DNA from: Paracoccaceae bacterium
Lineage (GTDB): Bacteria; Pseudomonadota; Alphaproteobacteria; Rhodobacterales; Rhodobacteraceae
Length of the DNA: 64,000 bases
Assembly (NCBI GenBank): GCA_030697175.1
Contig: JAUYQR010000003.1
Span: 62,001 to 126,000 of the forward strand
Reading direction: 5' to 3'
The position numbers were made by a program, and so were the translations under genes. How positions within the stretch are numbered: position 1 is the first letter of the stretch; every line of letters starts with the position of its first letter. Shown here one piece after another: positions 11,859-21,121 of this stretch. The notes beneath the pieces were generated by a model. The model had not been told where the DNA came from, made no database searches, and was given only the letters and a program-made list of their open reading frames with translations.

Positions 11859-13391
11859 ATGAGCGAGGTCAAGGCGGTTCGGTCAGGCCGTCAGGCACGT
11901 CAGGTGCAGCGGTCCGCCAAGGCCGGGCCGGGGCGGCCCTATATCGTGCGCAACATCCCGACCTATGACGTGCTGTCGGAAGAAAACCTGCTGCGCATCG
12001 AAGCCGCCGCCGACCGGGTGCTGGCCGAAACCGGGATCGAGTTCCGCGACGACCCGGTGGCCTTGGACCACTGGCGCCGCGCGGGTGCCGATGTGCAGGG
12101 CCTCCTGGTCAAGTTCCCGCCCGGAATGTTGCGCGAGATCCTGAAGTCCGCGCCCTCGACCTTTACCCAGCACGCCCGCAACCCGGCAAATTCGGTGCAG
12201 ATCGGCGGCAGGAACGTGGTCTTCGCCCCTGCCTATGGCAGCCCCTTCGTGATGGACCTCGACCGCGGCCGCCGCTTTGGCACGCTGGAGGATTTCCGGA
12301 ACTTCATCAAACTGGCGCAGTCATCCCCGAACTTCCACCACTCTGGCGGGACGATCTGCGAACCGACCGACATCGCGGTGAACAAGCGCCACCTCGACAT
12401 GGTGCTGGCGCATCTGGAACTCAGCGACCGGCCCTACATGGGATCGGTCACCGCGGAATCCCGCGCCGAAGACAGCATCGAGATGAGCCGCATCGTCTTT
12501 GGCCGCGACTTCGTCGACCAGAACTGCGTCATCCTTGGCAACGTCAACGTGAACTCGCCCCTTGTCTGGGACGGCACCATGACCAACGCCCTGCGCGCCT
12601 ATGCCCGCGCCAATCAGGCGGCGGTGATCGTGCCGTTCATCCTTGGTGGCGCGATGGGGCCGGTGACGAACGCGGGCGGCATCGTGCAATCCTTGGCCGA
12701 AACGATGGCCGGTTGCGCCCTGACGCAACTGGAACGCAAGGGCGCGCCGGTGATCTTCGGCAACTTCCTCAGTTCGATGTCGCTCCGCTCCGGCTCGCCC
12801 ACGTTCGGCACGCCGGAACCCGCGATCGGGTCGCAAGTGATCGGCCAGCTTGCGCGCCGCCTGAACCTGCCACTGCGCTGTTCGGGCAACTTTACCACCT
12901 CGAAGCTGCCCGACGGGCAGGCGATGATGGAAGGCACCATGTCGATGCTGGCGGCGGTGCATTGCGGGGCAAACTTCATCCTGCATTCCGCAGGCTTCCT
13001 GGATGGCCTGCTGTCGATGTCCTACGAGAAATTCATGATGGACGCCGACCTCTGCGGTGCGCTTCATTCCTACCTGGACGGGATCAAGATCGACGACGAC
13101 CAACTGGCGGTCGAGGCCTTTGCCGAGGTCGGCCCCGGCAACCACTTCTTCGGCTGCAGCCACACCATGAAACACTATGAAACGGCGTTCTGGGACAGCG
13201 AGCTGTCCGACAACGAACCCTATGAGAAATGGGAGGCCGCGGGCTCCACCGATGCCGCGACCCGCGCCAACACGCTATGGAAGCGGCGGCTTGCCGAGTT
13301 CGAGGCCCCCGCGCTGGATGACGGCATCCGTGACGGGCTCCATGACTTCGTCGCCCGCCGCAAGGCCGACATGGCCGACGCCTGGTACTGA
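11859..13391 (+). CDS. Trimethylamine methyltransferase (MttB) family protein, non-pyrrolysine
   Basis: 510-residue (beta/alpha)8 methyltransferase of the MttB superfamily, which moves a methyl group from a methylated amine to a corrinoid protein. Archaeal MttB uses pyrrolysine; this reading frame has no internal amber codon and shows ordinary residues around the expected loop (SGSPTFGTPEPA, about 311-322), so it belongs to the non-Pyl branch that includes glycine-betaine demethylases. Substrate is not predictable here. No cognate corrinoid protein or methyl-H4folate transferase is adjacent, but a corrinoid-activator-like gene lies about 15 kb away. GGAGGAG precedes the ATG. Its 3' end overlaps the convergent phosphoesterase gene by 117 bases. 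Confidence 0.85.
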   Translation: MSEVKAVRSGRQARQVQRSAKAGPGRPYIVRNIPTYDVLSEENLLRIEAAADRVLAETGIEFRDDPVALDHWRRAGADVQGLLVKFPPGMLREILKSAPSTFTQHARNPANSVQIGGRNVVFAPAYGSPFVMDLDRGRRFGTLEDFRNFIKLAQSSPNFHHSGGTICEPTDIAVNKRHLDMVLAHLELSDRPYMGSVTAESRAEDSIEMSRIVFGRDFVDQNCVILGNVNVNSPLVWDGTMTNALRAYARANQAAVIVPFILGGAMGPVTNAGGIVQSLAETMAGCALTQLERKGAPVIFGNFLSSMSLRSGSPTFGTPEPAIGSQVIGQLARRLNLPLRCSGNFTTSKLPDGQAMMEGTMSMLAAVHCGANFILHSAGFLDGLLSMSYEKFMMDADLCGALHSYLDGIKIDDDQLAVEAFAEVGPGNHFFGCSHTMKHYETAFWDSELSDNEPYEKWEAAGSTDAATRANTLWKRRLAEFEAPALDDGIRDGLHDFVARRKADMADAWY

Positions 13392-14186
13392 CGCCGCCGC
13401 CGCTAGCAGCCAGCGCCCGTCCATCCGGTCGAACCGCTGTTCGGTGACCTGCCGGAATACCTTGTCCGCGTCGGCGACCCAGGATTGCACGGTCGCCCCC
13501 GCGGCGTCGATGTCGACCACGCCCACATCGTTCAGGCCGGTTTTCAGCCGGGTCGATATCGCCGTGCCCACCTGCAGGAACAAGATACCCGCCGCCGTGG
13601 CCGCCACGGTGAAATGCGGCATGTGGGTATGGCCCGACAGCACGATCTCTGCCCCGGCGGCAACCAGATCGGCAATCACGCCGGGCGGTTGATGGATGTC
13701 GGCGGGGGTTCCGTCGGCCGCAGGCACCGGTGCGTGATGCAGAACCGCGATCCGCGCCGCGCCCGCTGGACCTGCGCGAAACCCCTCGGCCAGCCGGGCG
13801 GCAGAGCCGGGCGACAGCCGCCCCTCCTTCCAGACCATCGGATTGGCTGTGTTGACGCCCACGACCACCGCGCGCGGCAAGTCCAGTTTCGGCTCCAGCA
13901 CATCGCGGAAATGCCGGCGATAGCGGCGGAACGGGGTCAGCAGGCGTTCGGCCAGATTGAACAGCGGCGCATCGTGGTTGCCCGGTATCGCCAGAACCGG
14001 TGCTGCAAACTGCGCCAGATAGTGGGACGCCGCGCGAAACTGCGCCGCCTGCGCCCGTTGCGTCAGATCGCCCGACACGATCACCGCGTCCGGGCGCAGC
14101 GCCTCTGTCAGCGCCAGCAGCGGCTCGCACAGCCCCGCGTCCACCGCCCCGAAATGCAGGTCCGAGATGTGCAAGAGCCGCGTCAC
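13275..14186 (-). CDS. Calcineurin-like metallophosphoesterase
   Basis: 303-residue metallophosphoesterase with the dinuclear metal motifs in order: DLHFG near residue 8, GDLTQ near 39, GNHD near 70, HHAP near 150 and GHTHMPH near 187. Substrate unknown; relatives act on nucleotides, cyclic nucleotides or lipids. The start is GTG at 14186, overlapping the lipid-kinase stop by 4 bases, so the two are co-transcribed and translationally coupled. The last 38 or so residues are encoded antisense to the mttB-like gene and look low in family conservation, so the C terminus may be an extension acquired by loss of an earlier stop. Confidence 0.88.
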   Translation of the reverse strand: MTRLLHISDLHFGAVDAGLCEPLLALTEALRPDAVIVSGDLTQRAQAAQFRAASHYLAQFAAPVLAIPGNHDAPLFNLAERLLTPFRRYRRHFRDVLEPKLDLPRAVVVGVNTANPMVWKEGRLSPGSAARLAEGFRAGPAGAARIAVLHHAPVPAADGTPADIHQPPGVIADLVAAGAEIVLSGHTHMPHFTVAATAAGILFLQVGTAISTRLKTGLNDVGVVDIDAAGATVQSWVADADKVFRQVTEQRFDRMDGRWLLAAAASVPGVGHVGLAAGDEVMEPVTDAVIQRGGLELGKPPLP

Positions 14187-15175
14187 GCCACCGCCCCCTT
14201 CACCATCACCGCCTTTTCCGGCGGCAGGATCACCGAAAGCCCATCGGCGTCGATGTCAAAGGTCAGGGGCAGGGACATCTTTTCACGCTCGCCGTCATAG
14301 GCGATCCGGATGCTGCGGCGCCTGCGCCGGTCGATGACCAGCGTCTTGGCCTGGATCAGCTCGACGTCCGACGACAGATCGACCTTGCCGCGCATCAGCC
14401 GCCACGCCAGCTTCAGCAACGCCAGTCGCGTCGATTGGCGCGCGATATAGATGGCAAAGCGGTCCTGACTGATCGCATCGGTGCCAGCCAGCCCGAACTG
14501 GTCAAGCTGGTAGGCCGACCGCGCGATGAAGATCATCGGCGTGCGGCGCACCACCGTCATGCCGTCGATCACGAAACTCCACCGCATCGGGCGCTGCAAC
14601 CGCAGGATCGTGCGCAACGCCGACCAATGCGCCAGAATCCGGCTGCGGCCAAAGCGCAGATAGGTCGCCTCGCGGTCGTCCAGTATGGCGGGGTAAAGGC
14701 CCAGCGCCACGTTGTTCAGAAACACCCGGCCGTTGACCGTGCCGACCGCAATGGCATGCGGTTCGCCCGCCAGAATCGCGGTCGCCGCCGCGGATGGGTC
14801 TTGCGGCGTGTTCAGCCCGCGCGCGAAATAGTTGAAGGTGCCCATCGGCAGCACCGCCAGCGCGGCCGGGGTTCCTGCCAATGCGTGCGCGACACCGGCC
14901 ACCGTGCCATCGCCCCCGGCGGCAACGACGATCGGATAGCCATCGCGCACGGCTTGTTCAGCGACGGGGGCCGGATCGCCCTCGAAACTGTGCAACACCG
15001 CCCGCGACCCGAAGACCGCAAGCGCCCTGGCCAGAATTGCGCGGTTCGCGGAGCCGGATCTGGAATTGGCGATCACGCAGATGTCCGCCGGTGCGGCACG
15101 GTCATCAGGCGGTGCGGCACGGTCATCAGGCGGGGCGGCGCTGTCGGGAAGGGCGGCGGTTGGCATCTGCATCAC
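14183..15175 (-). CDS. Diacylglycerol kinase / sphingosine kinase-like lipid kinase
   Basis: DAGK catalytic-domain protein of about 330 residues: an N-terminal nucleotide-binding half with the GGDGTVAGVAHAL loop and LPMGTFNYFAR, then the beta-sandwich C-terminal half. Likely phosphorylates a membrane lipid at the inner face of the membrane (family knowledge; substrate unknown). The extreme N terminus has a tandem heptad AAPPDDR encoded by a near-perfect 21-base duplication (about 15092-15133), a likely slippage site outside the fold. Possible starts are GTG 15175, ATG 15172 or ATG 15166; none has a strong Shine-Dalgarno. It is coupled to the phosphoesterase downstream. Confidence 0.88.
   Translation of the reverse strand: MMQMPTAALPDSAAPPDDRAAPPDDRAAPADICVIANSRSGSANRAILARALAVFGSRAVLHSFEGDPAPVAEQAVRDGYPIVVAAGGDGTVAGVAHALAGTPAALAVLPMGTFNYFARGLNTPQDPSAAATAILAGEPHAIAVGTVNGRVFLNNVALGLYPAILDDREATYLRFGRSRILAHWSALRTILRLQRPMRWSFVIDGMTVVRRTPMIFIARSAYQLDQFGLAGTDAISQDRFAIYIARQSTRLALLKLAWRLMRGKVDLSSDVELIQAKTLVIDRRRRRSIRIAYDGEREKMSLPLTFDIDADGLSVILPPEKAVMVKGAVA
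15092..15133. repeat. 21-base tandem duplication in the lipid-kinase gene
   Basis: Two adjacent near-identical 21-base units (ggtgcggcacggtcatcagg plus one base) encode the repeated AAPPDDR at the N terminus of the lipid kinase. The unit is a multiple of 3, so copy number can change without frameshift. Confidence 0.8.
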
Positions 15176-15226
15176 TTTGGCATCTCGGGTCGGAATTGCA
15201 ACGCTGCATCGCCGCCGCTTGTTCCA

Positions 15227-15691
15227 TCACCCCCTGAGCCCGGTTTCCTCCAGAAGTCCCATCCGCTTGGCCTCGTAGTAATAGCCGCGCGCATACCAGC
15301 CAACCGCCGCGTCCTCGTCGCCCCGCGACACCAGCCACGCGCCCCGCAGATAGCGCCCGGCGTATTTGAGGTTGGTTTCGGCATCCAGCAGCCCCTCGGG
15401 CGACCCGCGATAGCCCATCGTGCGCGCGGTCTGCGGCAGGATCTGCATCAACCCGTAATAGGGGCCGTTGCGCGCCCCCGCATCATACCGGCTTTCGCGG
15501 ATGATCACCCGGTGCAGCAGGCTTTCGGGAATGTCATGGATGCGGGCGTATTTGCGCACCAGCGCGTTCATCTCGGGTGTATTGCCGCTGACGCTGCCTT
15601 GCGCCACTTCGGGCCGCCGGCTGGACCCGCCGCAAGCCGAAAGAACGCTGGCCGTGACCAAAAGCAAAGCCGCGCGGCGCGAAAGCTGCAT
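15227..15691 (-). CDS. Lytic transglycosylase, SLT-domain lipoprotein
   Basis: About 154 residues. An N-terminal lipoprotein signal (RRAALLLVTASVLSACGG) predicts lipidation at Cys and periplasmic attachment. The mature part is a small goose-lysozyme-like SLT domain: catalytic Glu in IIRESRYD, then GLMQILPQTARTMGY and AETNLKYAGRYL. It would cleave peptidoglycan glycan strands. I start at 15691 because the longer in-frame extension (to 15817) would bury the lipobox. It stands 52 bases upstream of the lipid kinase on the same strand. Confidence 0.92.
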   Translation of the reverse strand: MQLSRRAALLLVTASVLSACGGSSRRPEVAQGSVSGNTPEMNALVRKYARIHDIPESLLHRVIIRESRYDAGARNGPYYGLMQILPQTARTMGYRGSPEGLLDAETNLKYAGRYLRGAWLVSRGDEDAAVGWYARGYYYEAKRMGLLEETGLRG

Positions 15692-15958
15692 CGGGACACT
15701 CCCTGACTGGTATTCCACCGGTTCCCTACCGCCCGGGCGCGGCCTTGTGAAGCACTTGCCAGGCAGACCCCGGCGCTTTGGCGGAACCTCGCGTGAAATT
15801 GTTGCGATGATTGCCAACTGCCCGGTAGCCAGATGCAGAATGCCGCTCTAGGCTGACCGTGTTCTGTGATGGTTCCATTGCCCGGCGACCGGCGCGCTGC
15901 AAACGGTCCGGTTCGCCCCAGGGTTTGGCATCACGGAAAAACGGGAGGGACGCGCAGA

Positions 15959-16477
15959 ATGAAACTGACTGACAGCCGCGAGATCAAGGCTGACCCGGCA
16001 ACCGTGTGGCGCGCAATCCTCGACCCCGACGTGCTGAAGGAATGCATCCCCGGCTGCGAAAGCCTGACCGGCAGCATCGCCGAAGGCTTCGAGGCGGCGG
16101 TGGTGCAGAAGGTCGGCCCGGTCAAGGCGCGCTTTACCGGCGTCGTGCATCTGACCGATATCGACGAAGGCCGCTCGGTGAAAATCTCGGGCGAGGGCAA
16201 GGGTGGCGCTGCGGGGTTCGCCAAGGGCGGCGCGGTGGTGACGCTGGAACCGATCCCGGAGGGCACCCGGCTGACCTATGACGTCGACGCCAGCGTCGGC
16301 GGCAAGATCGCCCAGCTTGGCAGCCGCATCATCGACGGCTTCGCCAAGAAGATGGCCGACGATTTCTTCGCCCGTTTCCAGCAGGCCGTGGAGGGGCCGG
16401 AAGCGGACGAGGTTGCTGCAACAGACGAGACGGATGAAAAGAAGAAAGGCTGGTTCAAGCGGTTGATCGGGGGCTGA
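15959..16477 (+). CDS. coxG: CoxG / SRPBCC-family carbon monoxide dehydrogenase subunit G-like
   Basis: 172 residues. SRPBCC fold (START-like) covering roughly the first 145 residues, with the conserved DPDVLKECIPGCESL motif of CoxG proteins, then an acidic linker and a basic, amphipathic tail ending KKKGWFKRLIGG that may bind the membrane. In Oligotropha CoxG helps anchor CO dehydrogenase to the membrane (family knowledge). The ATG at 15959 follows CGGGAGGGA; upstream in-frame codons lack family similarity. It heads coxG-coxS-coxL-coxM. Confidence 0.9.
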   Translation: MKLTDSREIKADPATVWRAILDPDVLKECIPGCESLTGSIAEGFEAAVVQKVGPVKARFTGVVHLTDIDEGRSVKISGEGKGGAAGFAKGGAVVTLEPIPEGTRLTYDVDASVGGKIAQLGSRIIDGFAKKMADDFFARFQQAVEGPEADEVAATDETDEKKKGWFKRLIGG

Positions 16478-16522
16478 CCCCGGACCACGCGGACCACAAG
16501 GACAATACAAGGGAGGATGACG

Positions 16523-17008
16523 ATGACGAAGGTCACGATGACCGTGAACGGCAAGTCCGTTTCGGCCGAAACCGAAGGGCGGACGCTGCTGTCGGCGTTC
16601 CTGCGCGAGGGGCTGGGGCTGACCGGCACCCACATCGGTTGCGACACCAGCCAATGCGGCGCCTGCGTGGTGCATGTCGACGGCAAGGCCGTCAAATCCT
16701 GCTCGGTCTTCGCGCAGGATGTGGCCGGCGCAAGCGTCAAGACGATCGAAGGCATGGCCAACGCCGACGGCTCGCTTGGTGTGATCCAGCAGGCGTTTCA
16801 GGACCATCACGGGCTTCAGTGCGGGTTCTGCACGCCGGGCATGGTGATGTCGGCGGCGGCTCTTCTGGCCGAAAACTCCAAGCCGAGCGAGGCCGACGTG
16901 CGCCACTACCTTGAGGGCAACATCTGCCGCTGCACCGGGTATCACAACATCGTCAAGGCCGTGATGGCTGCCTCCGGGCAGGACGTCAGCGCCTTGGCCG
17001 CCGAATAG
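16523..17008 (+). CDS. coxS: Molybdenum hydroxylase small (2Fe-2S) subunit, CoxS-like
   Basis: 161 residues with both iron-sulfur clusters of the xanthine-dehydrogenase family: plant-ferredoxin-type Cys 40, 45, 48 and 60, then the second cluster with Cys 100, 103, 135 and 137 (CGFCTPG and CRCTGY). It carries electrons from the Mo site to FAD. The ATG at 16523 has GGGAGG at proper spacing, whereas the ATG at 16517 would abut it. It lies between coxG and coxL. Confidence 0.96.
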   Translation: MTKVTMTVNGKSVSAETEGRTLLSAFLREGLGLTGTHIGCDTSQCGACVVHVDGKAVKSCSVFAQDVAGASVKTIEGMANADGSLGVIQQAFQDHHGLQCGFCTPGMVMSAAALLAENSKPSEADVRHYLEGNICRCTGYHNIVKAVMAASGQDVSALAAE

Positions 17009-17018
17009 GGGGAACCAG

Positions 17019-19394
17019 ATGCCGAAGGATTCAGGAATAGGCGCCAGCTCGAAGCGGCGCGAGGATATCCGCTTTCTGACCGGGCGCGGGGTCTATACCG
17101 ATGACATCACGCTGCACGGCGAACTGCATGCCGTGATGGTGCGCTCCACCGTGGCGAACGGCAAGATCGTGTCGGTCGGCACCGCGCGGGCCGAAACCAT
17201 GCCGGGCGTGCAGGCCGTGTTCACCGGGGCCGATTTCGCCGCCGTGGGTGGCAACCCCGCAGGCTGGCTGATCAATTCGCGCGATGGCACGCCGATGCGC
17301 GAACCGAAACGCCCGGTGCTGGCGCACGGCAAGGTCCGCCATGTCGGCGACGCCTATGCCGCCGTGGTGGCCAACACCTACGAACAGGCCCGCGATGCCG
17401 CGCAAGCCATCTCCGACGACACGGTGATCGAAGAACTGCCCGCCATCGTCAACATGGCCGCCGCCGTAGCAAACCCGGCCAACCGCGTGCATGACGAGAT
17501 CCCCGACAATGTCTGCTACGACTGGGGCTGGATCGAGGACAACCGCGCCAAGGTCGATGCCGCAATCAAATCCGCGCCGCACGTCACCACGCTGGAACTG
17601 GTGAACAACCGCCTGGTGCCAAACGCGATGGAGCCACGGGCCAGCATTGGCGAATACTTCCCCGGCACCGGTGATTACAAGCTTACCACCACCAGCCAGA
17701 ACCCGCACCTGACGCGGCTTCTGGTGGCGGCCTTCGTCCTCGGCATCCCGGAAAACAAGCTGACCGTGGTGGCCCCCGACGTCGGCGGCGGCTTCGGATC
17801 AAAGATCTACCACTACGGCGAAGAGGCGCTGGTTCTGGCTGCGGCGAAGAAGCTGCACCGCCCGGTGCGCTGGACGGCGGAACGGTCGGAAAGTTTCCTG
17901 TCCGATGCCCACGGTCGCGACCACGAGACGAAGATCGAACTTGCCAGCGATCTGGAAGGCAACTTCATCGCGATCCGCACCACGACGCTGGCGAACGTCG
18001 GTGCCTATCTGTCGAACTTCTCGACGGTGACGCCGACCTTCCTGCACGGCACCCTGATGGCCGGCCCCTACAAGGTGCCGAACGTCTATGTGAACGTGAA
18101 GACGGTGTTCACCAACACCGCCCCGGTCGATGCCTACCGTGGCGCGGGCCGCCCCGAAGCGACCTATTCGATCGAGCGGGTCGTGGACAAGATGTGCCGC
18201 GAGTTGAACCTTGATCCGTTCGAGGTGCGGCGCAAGAACTTCCTCACCACCGACATGTTTCCCTACACCACCCCGGTCGGCCTGGTTTACGACACCGGGA
18301 ACTATCAGGCCACGCTCGAAAAGGCCGTGCAACTGGCCGACGTGGCAGGCTTTGAAAAACGCGCCGCCGCGTCCAGGGCCAAGGGCCGCTTGCGCGGCAT
18401 GGGCCTGTCCACCTGGATCGAGGCGTGCGGCATCGCACCGTCGCATCTGGTGGGCATCCTTGGTGCGCGCGTCGGGCTTTACGACGCGGCAACCGTGCGG
18501 GTGAACGCCACCGGCAACCTTTCGGTCATGGTCGGCGCGCACAGCCACGGGCAGGGGCATGAGACCGTCTTTGCCCAGATTGTGTCGTCGAAACTCGGCG
18601 TGCCGGAATCCTCGGTCGAGATCGTCCACGGCGATACCTCGAAGATCCCCTTCGGCATGGGCTCCTACGGCTCGCGTTCCCTCGCCGTTTGCGGCGTGGC
18701 GATGGACAAGGCGCTCGACAAGATCATCGCCAAGGGCAAGAAGATCGCGGCCCACATGCTGGAGGCGGCCGAGGGTGACATCACCTTCGCCGATGGCAAG
18801 TTCAGCGTGGCAGGCACCGACAAGGCCAAGACCTTCGGCGAGATCGCCTTCTCGGCCTACGTCCCGCACAACTACCCGCTGGAGACGCTGGAGCCGGGGC
18901 TGGAGGAAACCGCGTTCTACGACCCCGCCAACTTCACCTACCCCGCAGGCGCCTACATCTGCGAGGTCGAGGTTGATCCCGACACCGGCCGCGTCGAAGT
19001 CGCCTCCTTCACCTGCGCCGACGATTTCGGCAACGTGATGAACCCGATGATCGTCGAAGGCCAGGTGCATGGCGGCGTCGGGCAGGGCATCGGGCAAGCC
19101 CTGCTGGAGAACGCGCATTACGATGAAAACGGCCAGCTTCTGACCGGGTCCTACATGGATTACGCGATGCCGCGCGCCGATGATGTGCCGTTCTACACCG
19201 TCGACCATTCCTGTTCGACGCCCTGCACGCACAATCCCTTGGGCGTGAAAGGCTGCGGCGAGGCGGGGGCCATCGGCTCGCCGCCTGCCGTGGTCAACGC
19301 GGTGATCGACGCGCTGCACCGCGCCGGCCACAAGATCGACCATATCGACATGCCGGTCTCGCCCTCGCGGGTGTGGTCGGCGATGAACGCCTGA
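17019..19394 (+). CDS. coxL: Molybdenum hydroxylase large subunit, form II CoxL-like
   Basis: 791-residue molybdopterin-cytosine-dinucleotide-binding subunit with the two aldehyde-oxidase/xanthine-dehydrogenase domains. The active-site loop reads AYRGAGR (372-378), the form II signature, not the AYxCSFR of true form I CO dehydrogenases, so the Cu-S-Mo centre is not supported. The catalytic base Glu is present in [10 protein letters not shown] (about 748). The real substrate is unknown; form II enzymes have been linked to CO only weakly. RBS AGGGGGAACC precedes the ATG. Confidence 0.95.
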   Translation: MPKDSGIGASSKRREDIRFLTGRGVYTDDITLHGELHAVMVRSTVANGKIVSVGTARAETMPGVQAVFTGADFAAVGGNPAGWLINSRDGTPMREPKRPVLAHGKVRHVGDAYAAVVANTYEQARDAAQAISDDTVIEELPAIVNMAAAVANPANRVHDEIPDNVCYDWGWIEDNRAKVDAAIKSAPHVTTLELVNNRLVPNAMEPRASIGEYFPGTGDYKLTTTSQNPHLTRLLVAAFVLGIPENKLTVVAPDVGGGFGSKIYHYGEEALVLAAAKKLHRPVRWTAERSESFLSDAHGRDHETKIELASDLEGNFIAIRTTTLANVGAYLSNFSTVTPTFLHGTLMAGPYKVPNVYVNVKTVFTNTAPVDAYRGAGRPEATYSIERVVDKMCRELNLDPFEVRRKNFLTTDMFPYTTPVGLVYDTGNYQATLEKAVQLADVAGFEKRAAASRAKGRLRGMGLSTWIEACGIAPSHLVGILGARVGLYDAATVRVNATGNLSVMVGAHSHGQGHETVFAQIVSSKLGVPESSVEIVHGDTSKIPFGMGSYGSRSLAVCGVAMDKALDKIIAKGKKIAAHMLEAAEGDITFADGKFSVAGTDKAKTFGEIAFSAYVPHNYPLETLEPGLEETAFYDPANFTYPAGAYICEVEVDPDTGRVEVASFTCADDFGNVMNPMIVEGQVHGGVGQGIGQALLENAHYDENGQLLTGSYMDYAMPRADDVPFYTVDHSCSTPCTHNPLGVKGCGEAGAIGSPPAVVNAVIDALHRAGHKIDHIDMPVSPSRVWSAMNA

Positions 19395-19409
19395 AGCGGA
19401 GGACGGACA

Positions 19410-20198
19410 ATGCACAACTTCGATTTCGTGAAACCGGCCTCTGTCGCCGATGCGGTCGCCGCACTTTCCACCGAAGGCGCGCAGGCGCTTGGCGGCGGGC
19501 AGACCCTGATCGCCACCATGAAGCAGCGCCTTGCCGACCCCGCGGTGCTGGTCAGCCTGACCGGCATCGCGGACCTGCAGGGCGTTTGCATGGGCGACGG
19601 CGGCCTTCACGTCGGCGGGGCCACGCCCCATGCCGTCGTGGCGCGCGAGGCAGGAAAATATTACCCTGCTCTTGCCCATCTTGCGGGCGGCATCGGTGAT
19701 CCGGCGGTGCGCAACAAGGGCACCATCGGCGGCAGCCTTGCCAACAACGACCCCGCCGCCTGCTACCCTTCGGCGGCGCTCGCCTCGGGTGCCACCATCG
19801 TCACCAACCGCCGCAAGATCGCAGCCGACGACTACTTCCAGGGCATGTTCTCCACCGCCTTGGACGAGGGCGAGATCATCACATCGGTCGTCTTCCCGAT
19901 TCCGGAAAAGGCGTCTTATGTGAAGTTCAACCAACCGGCCAGCCGCTTTGCCCTGACCGGCGTCTTCGTCGCCAAATACGCAGGCGGCGTGCGGGTGGCG
20001 GCTACGGGTGCCTCCAACAACGGCGTGTTCCGCTGGAAGGCGGCGGAACAGGCGCTGTCGGCCAACTTTGCGGCCAGCGCCATCGCGGGTCTGACGGTGG
20101 ATGACGCCGACATGATCAGCGACCTGCACGGCACCCCCGCCTACCGCGCCAATCTGGTCAAGGTGCTGGCGGGCAGGGCGGTCAGCGCCGCCACCTGA
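19410..20198 (+). CDS. coxM: Molybdenum hydroxylase FAD-binding subunit, CoxM-like
   Basis: 262 residues, FAD-binding domain of the molybdopterin-dehydrogenase type with the GGGQTLI (about 28-34) and TIGGSLANNDPA motifs, then the CO dehydrogenase flavoprotein C-terminal domain. It accepts electrons from the Fe-S subunit and passes them to a quinone or other acceptor. It is the last gene of the set and is followed at once by a strong intrinsic terminator. No Mo-cofactor maturation genes (coxD, coxE, coxF) are in the window. Confidence 0.95.
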   Translation: MHNFDFVKPASVADAVAALSTEGAQALGGGQTLIATMKQRLADPAVLVSLTGIADLQGVCMGDGGLHVGGATPHAVVAREAGKYYPALAHLAGGIGDPAVRNKGTIGGSLANNDPAACYPSAALASGATIVTNRRKIAADDYFQGMFSTALDEGEIITSVVFPIPEKASYVKFNQPASRFALTGVFVAKYAGGVRVAATGASNNGVFRWKAAEQALSANFAASAIAGLTVDDADMISDLHGTPAYRANLVKVLAGRAVSAAT

Positions 20199-20215
20199 GC
20201 CACCATTCACCGCAA

Positions 20216-20248
20216 GAAAAGGCCCCGGTTCACGCCGGGGCCTTTTTC
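20216..20248 (+). terminator. Rho-independent terminator after coxM
   Basis: AAAAGGCCCCGG, loop ttcacg, CCGGGGCCTTTTT: a GC-rich 8-base stem extended by A/T pairs and a T-run, starting 18 bases after the coxM stop. The flanking A- and T-tracts let it work on both strands. Confidence 0.9.
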
Positions 20249-20309
20249 ATGCTGCCCGTTGTCATACGCCTGTCACGCTTATTCTGCATCGCAGAAGGGT
20301 GAACGCCCG

Positions 20310-20437
20310 ATGCAACCGAACCGGTGCTTGGGGGGTTGCATAGGGCAAAACGCCAGATATAGTTTTCGCTGTCGGGGCGGGGGCTCCCCGCCTCGAAGCC
20401 AGACGGCGACGGGCCCAGATGGCATAGGGCAAAGCGC
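20310..20437. promoter_or_regulatory. Direct and inverted repeats upstream of the HNH nuclease
   Basis: GCATAGGGCAAAACGC (20338-20353) and GCATAGGGCAAAGCGC (20422-20437) are direct repeats identical at 15 of 16 positions and 84 bases apart, close to eight helical turns. The first copy overlaps an inverted repeat ATGCAACC/GGTTGCAT (20310-20317/20334-20341). The second ends 16 bases before the nuclease ATG. No gene is visible in 20249-20452. Role unknown; repressor sites are one guess. Confidence 0.45.
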
Positions 20438-20452
20438 GGAGTCTCGAACGGA

Positions 20453-21037
20453 ATGGACGGCGATTTCAGAACCCAGTTTGTGCGCGACCCTGCCGCGTTG
20501 AAGCACCATCCCGCGTTGGTGCTGAATGCGGATTATCGCCCGCTTTCCTACTACCCGCTCAGCCTGTGGCCCTGGCAAGAGGCGATCAAGGCCGCTGTCC
20601 TCGACCGCGTGCAGATCGTGGCCGAGTATGACGAGGTGGTGCATAGTCAGCGACAAACCTTCCGCATACCTTCGGTCGTCGTGCTGAAGGATTACGTCAA
20701 ACCCCAGAAGCGCGTGGCATTCACGCGCTTCAATCTTTTTCTGCGCGACGAGTTTTGCTGCCAGTATTGCGGCGCGCGTGGCGATCTGACCTTCGACCAC
20801 GTCCTGCCACGCTCAAAGGGCGGCATCACCTCGTGGGAAAACGTCGTGGCCGCCTGCAGCCCCTGCAACCTGCGCAAAGGCTCGCGCACCCTGCGCCAGT
20901 CCGGGCTGCACCTTGCCCGCGCGCCCCGCGCCCCTACGGCCGAAGAGATGCAGGTGCATGGCCGCCGCTTTCCGCCGAACCATCTGCACGAAAGCTGGAT
21001 GGACTACCTCTATTGGGATGCCGAACTGGAGGCCTAG
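20453..21037 (+). CDS. HNH endonuclease family protein
   Basis: 194 residues. The central HNH domain has zinc-type cysteines CxxC (103 and 106), DHVLPRSKGG (His 116 of the ββα-metal motif), ENVVAACSPCN with Asn 130 and CxxC (135 and 138). The N-terminal 90 residues (LVLNADYRPL, SVVVLKDYV) are typical of the short chromosomal HNH proteins widespread in bacteria and not of a homing or toxin enzyme. It stands alone, with no methylase or immunity gene beside it. Biological target unknown. Confidence 0.88.
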   Translation: MDGDFRTQFVRDPAALKHHPALVLNADYRPLSYYPLSLWPWQEAIKAAVLDRVQIVAEYDEVVHSQRQTFRIPSVVVLKDYVKPQKRVAFTRFNLFLRDEFCCQYCGARGDLTFDHVLPRSKGGITSWENVVAACSPCNLRKGSRTLRQSGLHLARAPRAPTAEEMQVHGRRFPPNHLHESWMDYLYWDAELEA

Positions 21038-21121
21038 TCCCCGCGCACTGCATCCCACAGCGCTTTGATCCTGACGGCGGGGGTGCTAGACAGCAGACGC
21101 ACAGCGGGTTAGAAGGTCGCC

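Noticed and set aside
11859-13391. Pyrrolysine-containing MttB
   Set aside because: No in-frame amber codon in the gene, and no pyl genes in the window.
17019-19394. True aerobic CO dehydrogenase (form I)
   Set aside because: The loop is AYRGAGR, not AYxCSFR, so only form II can be claimed.
17799-20210. 803-residue antisense frame opposite coxL/coxM
   Set aside because: Rich in His/Arg/Gly with no motif; coxL and coxM on the plus strand have complete catalytic motifs.
20453-21037. HNH gene as part of an anti-phage or restriction system
   Set aside because: No methylase, helicase, immunity or phage gene next to it; the N-terminal region matches common stand-alone chromosomal HNH proteins.
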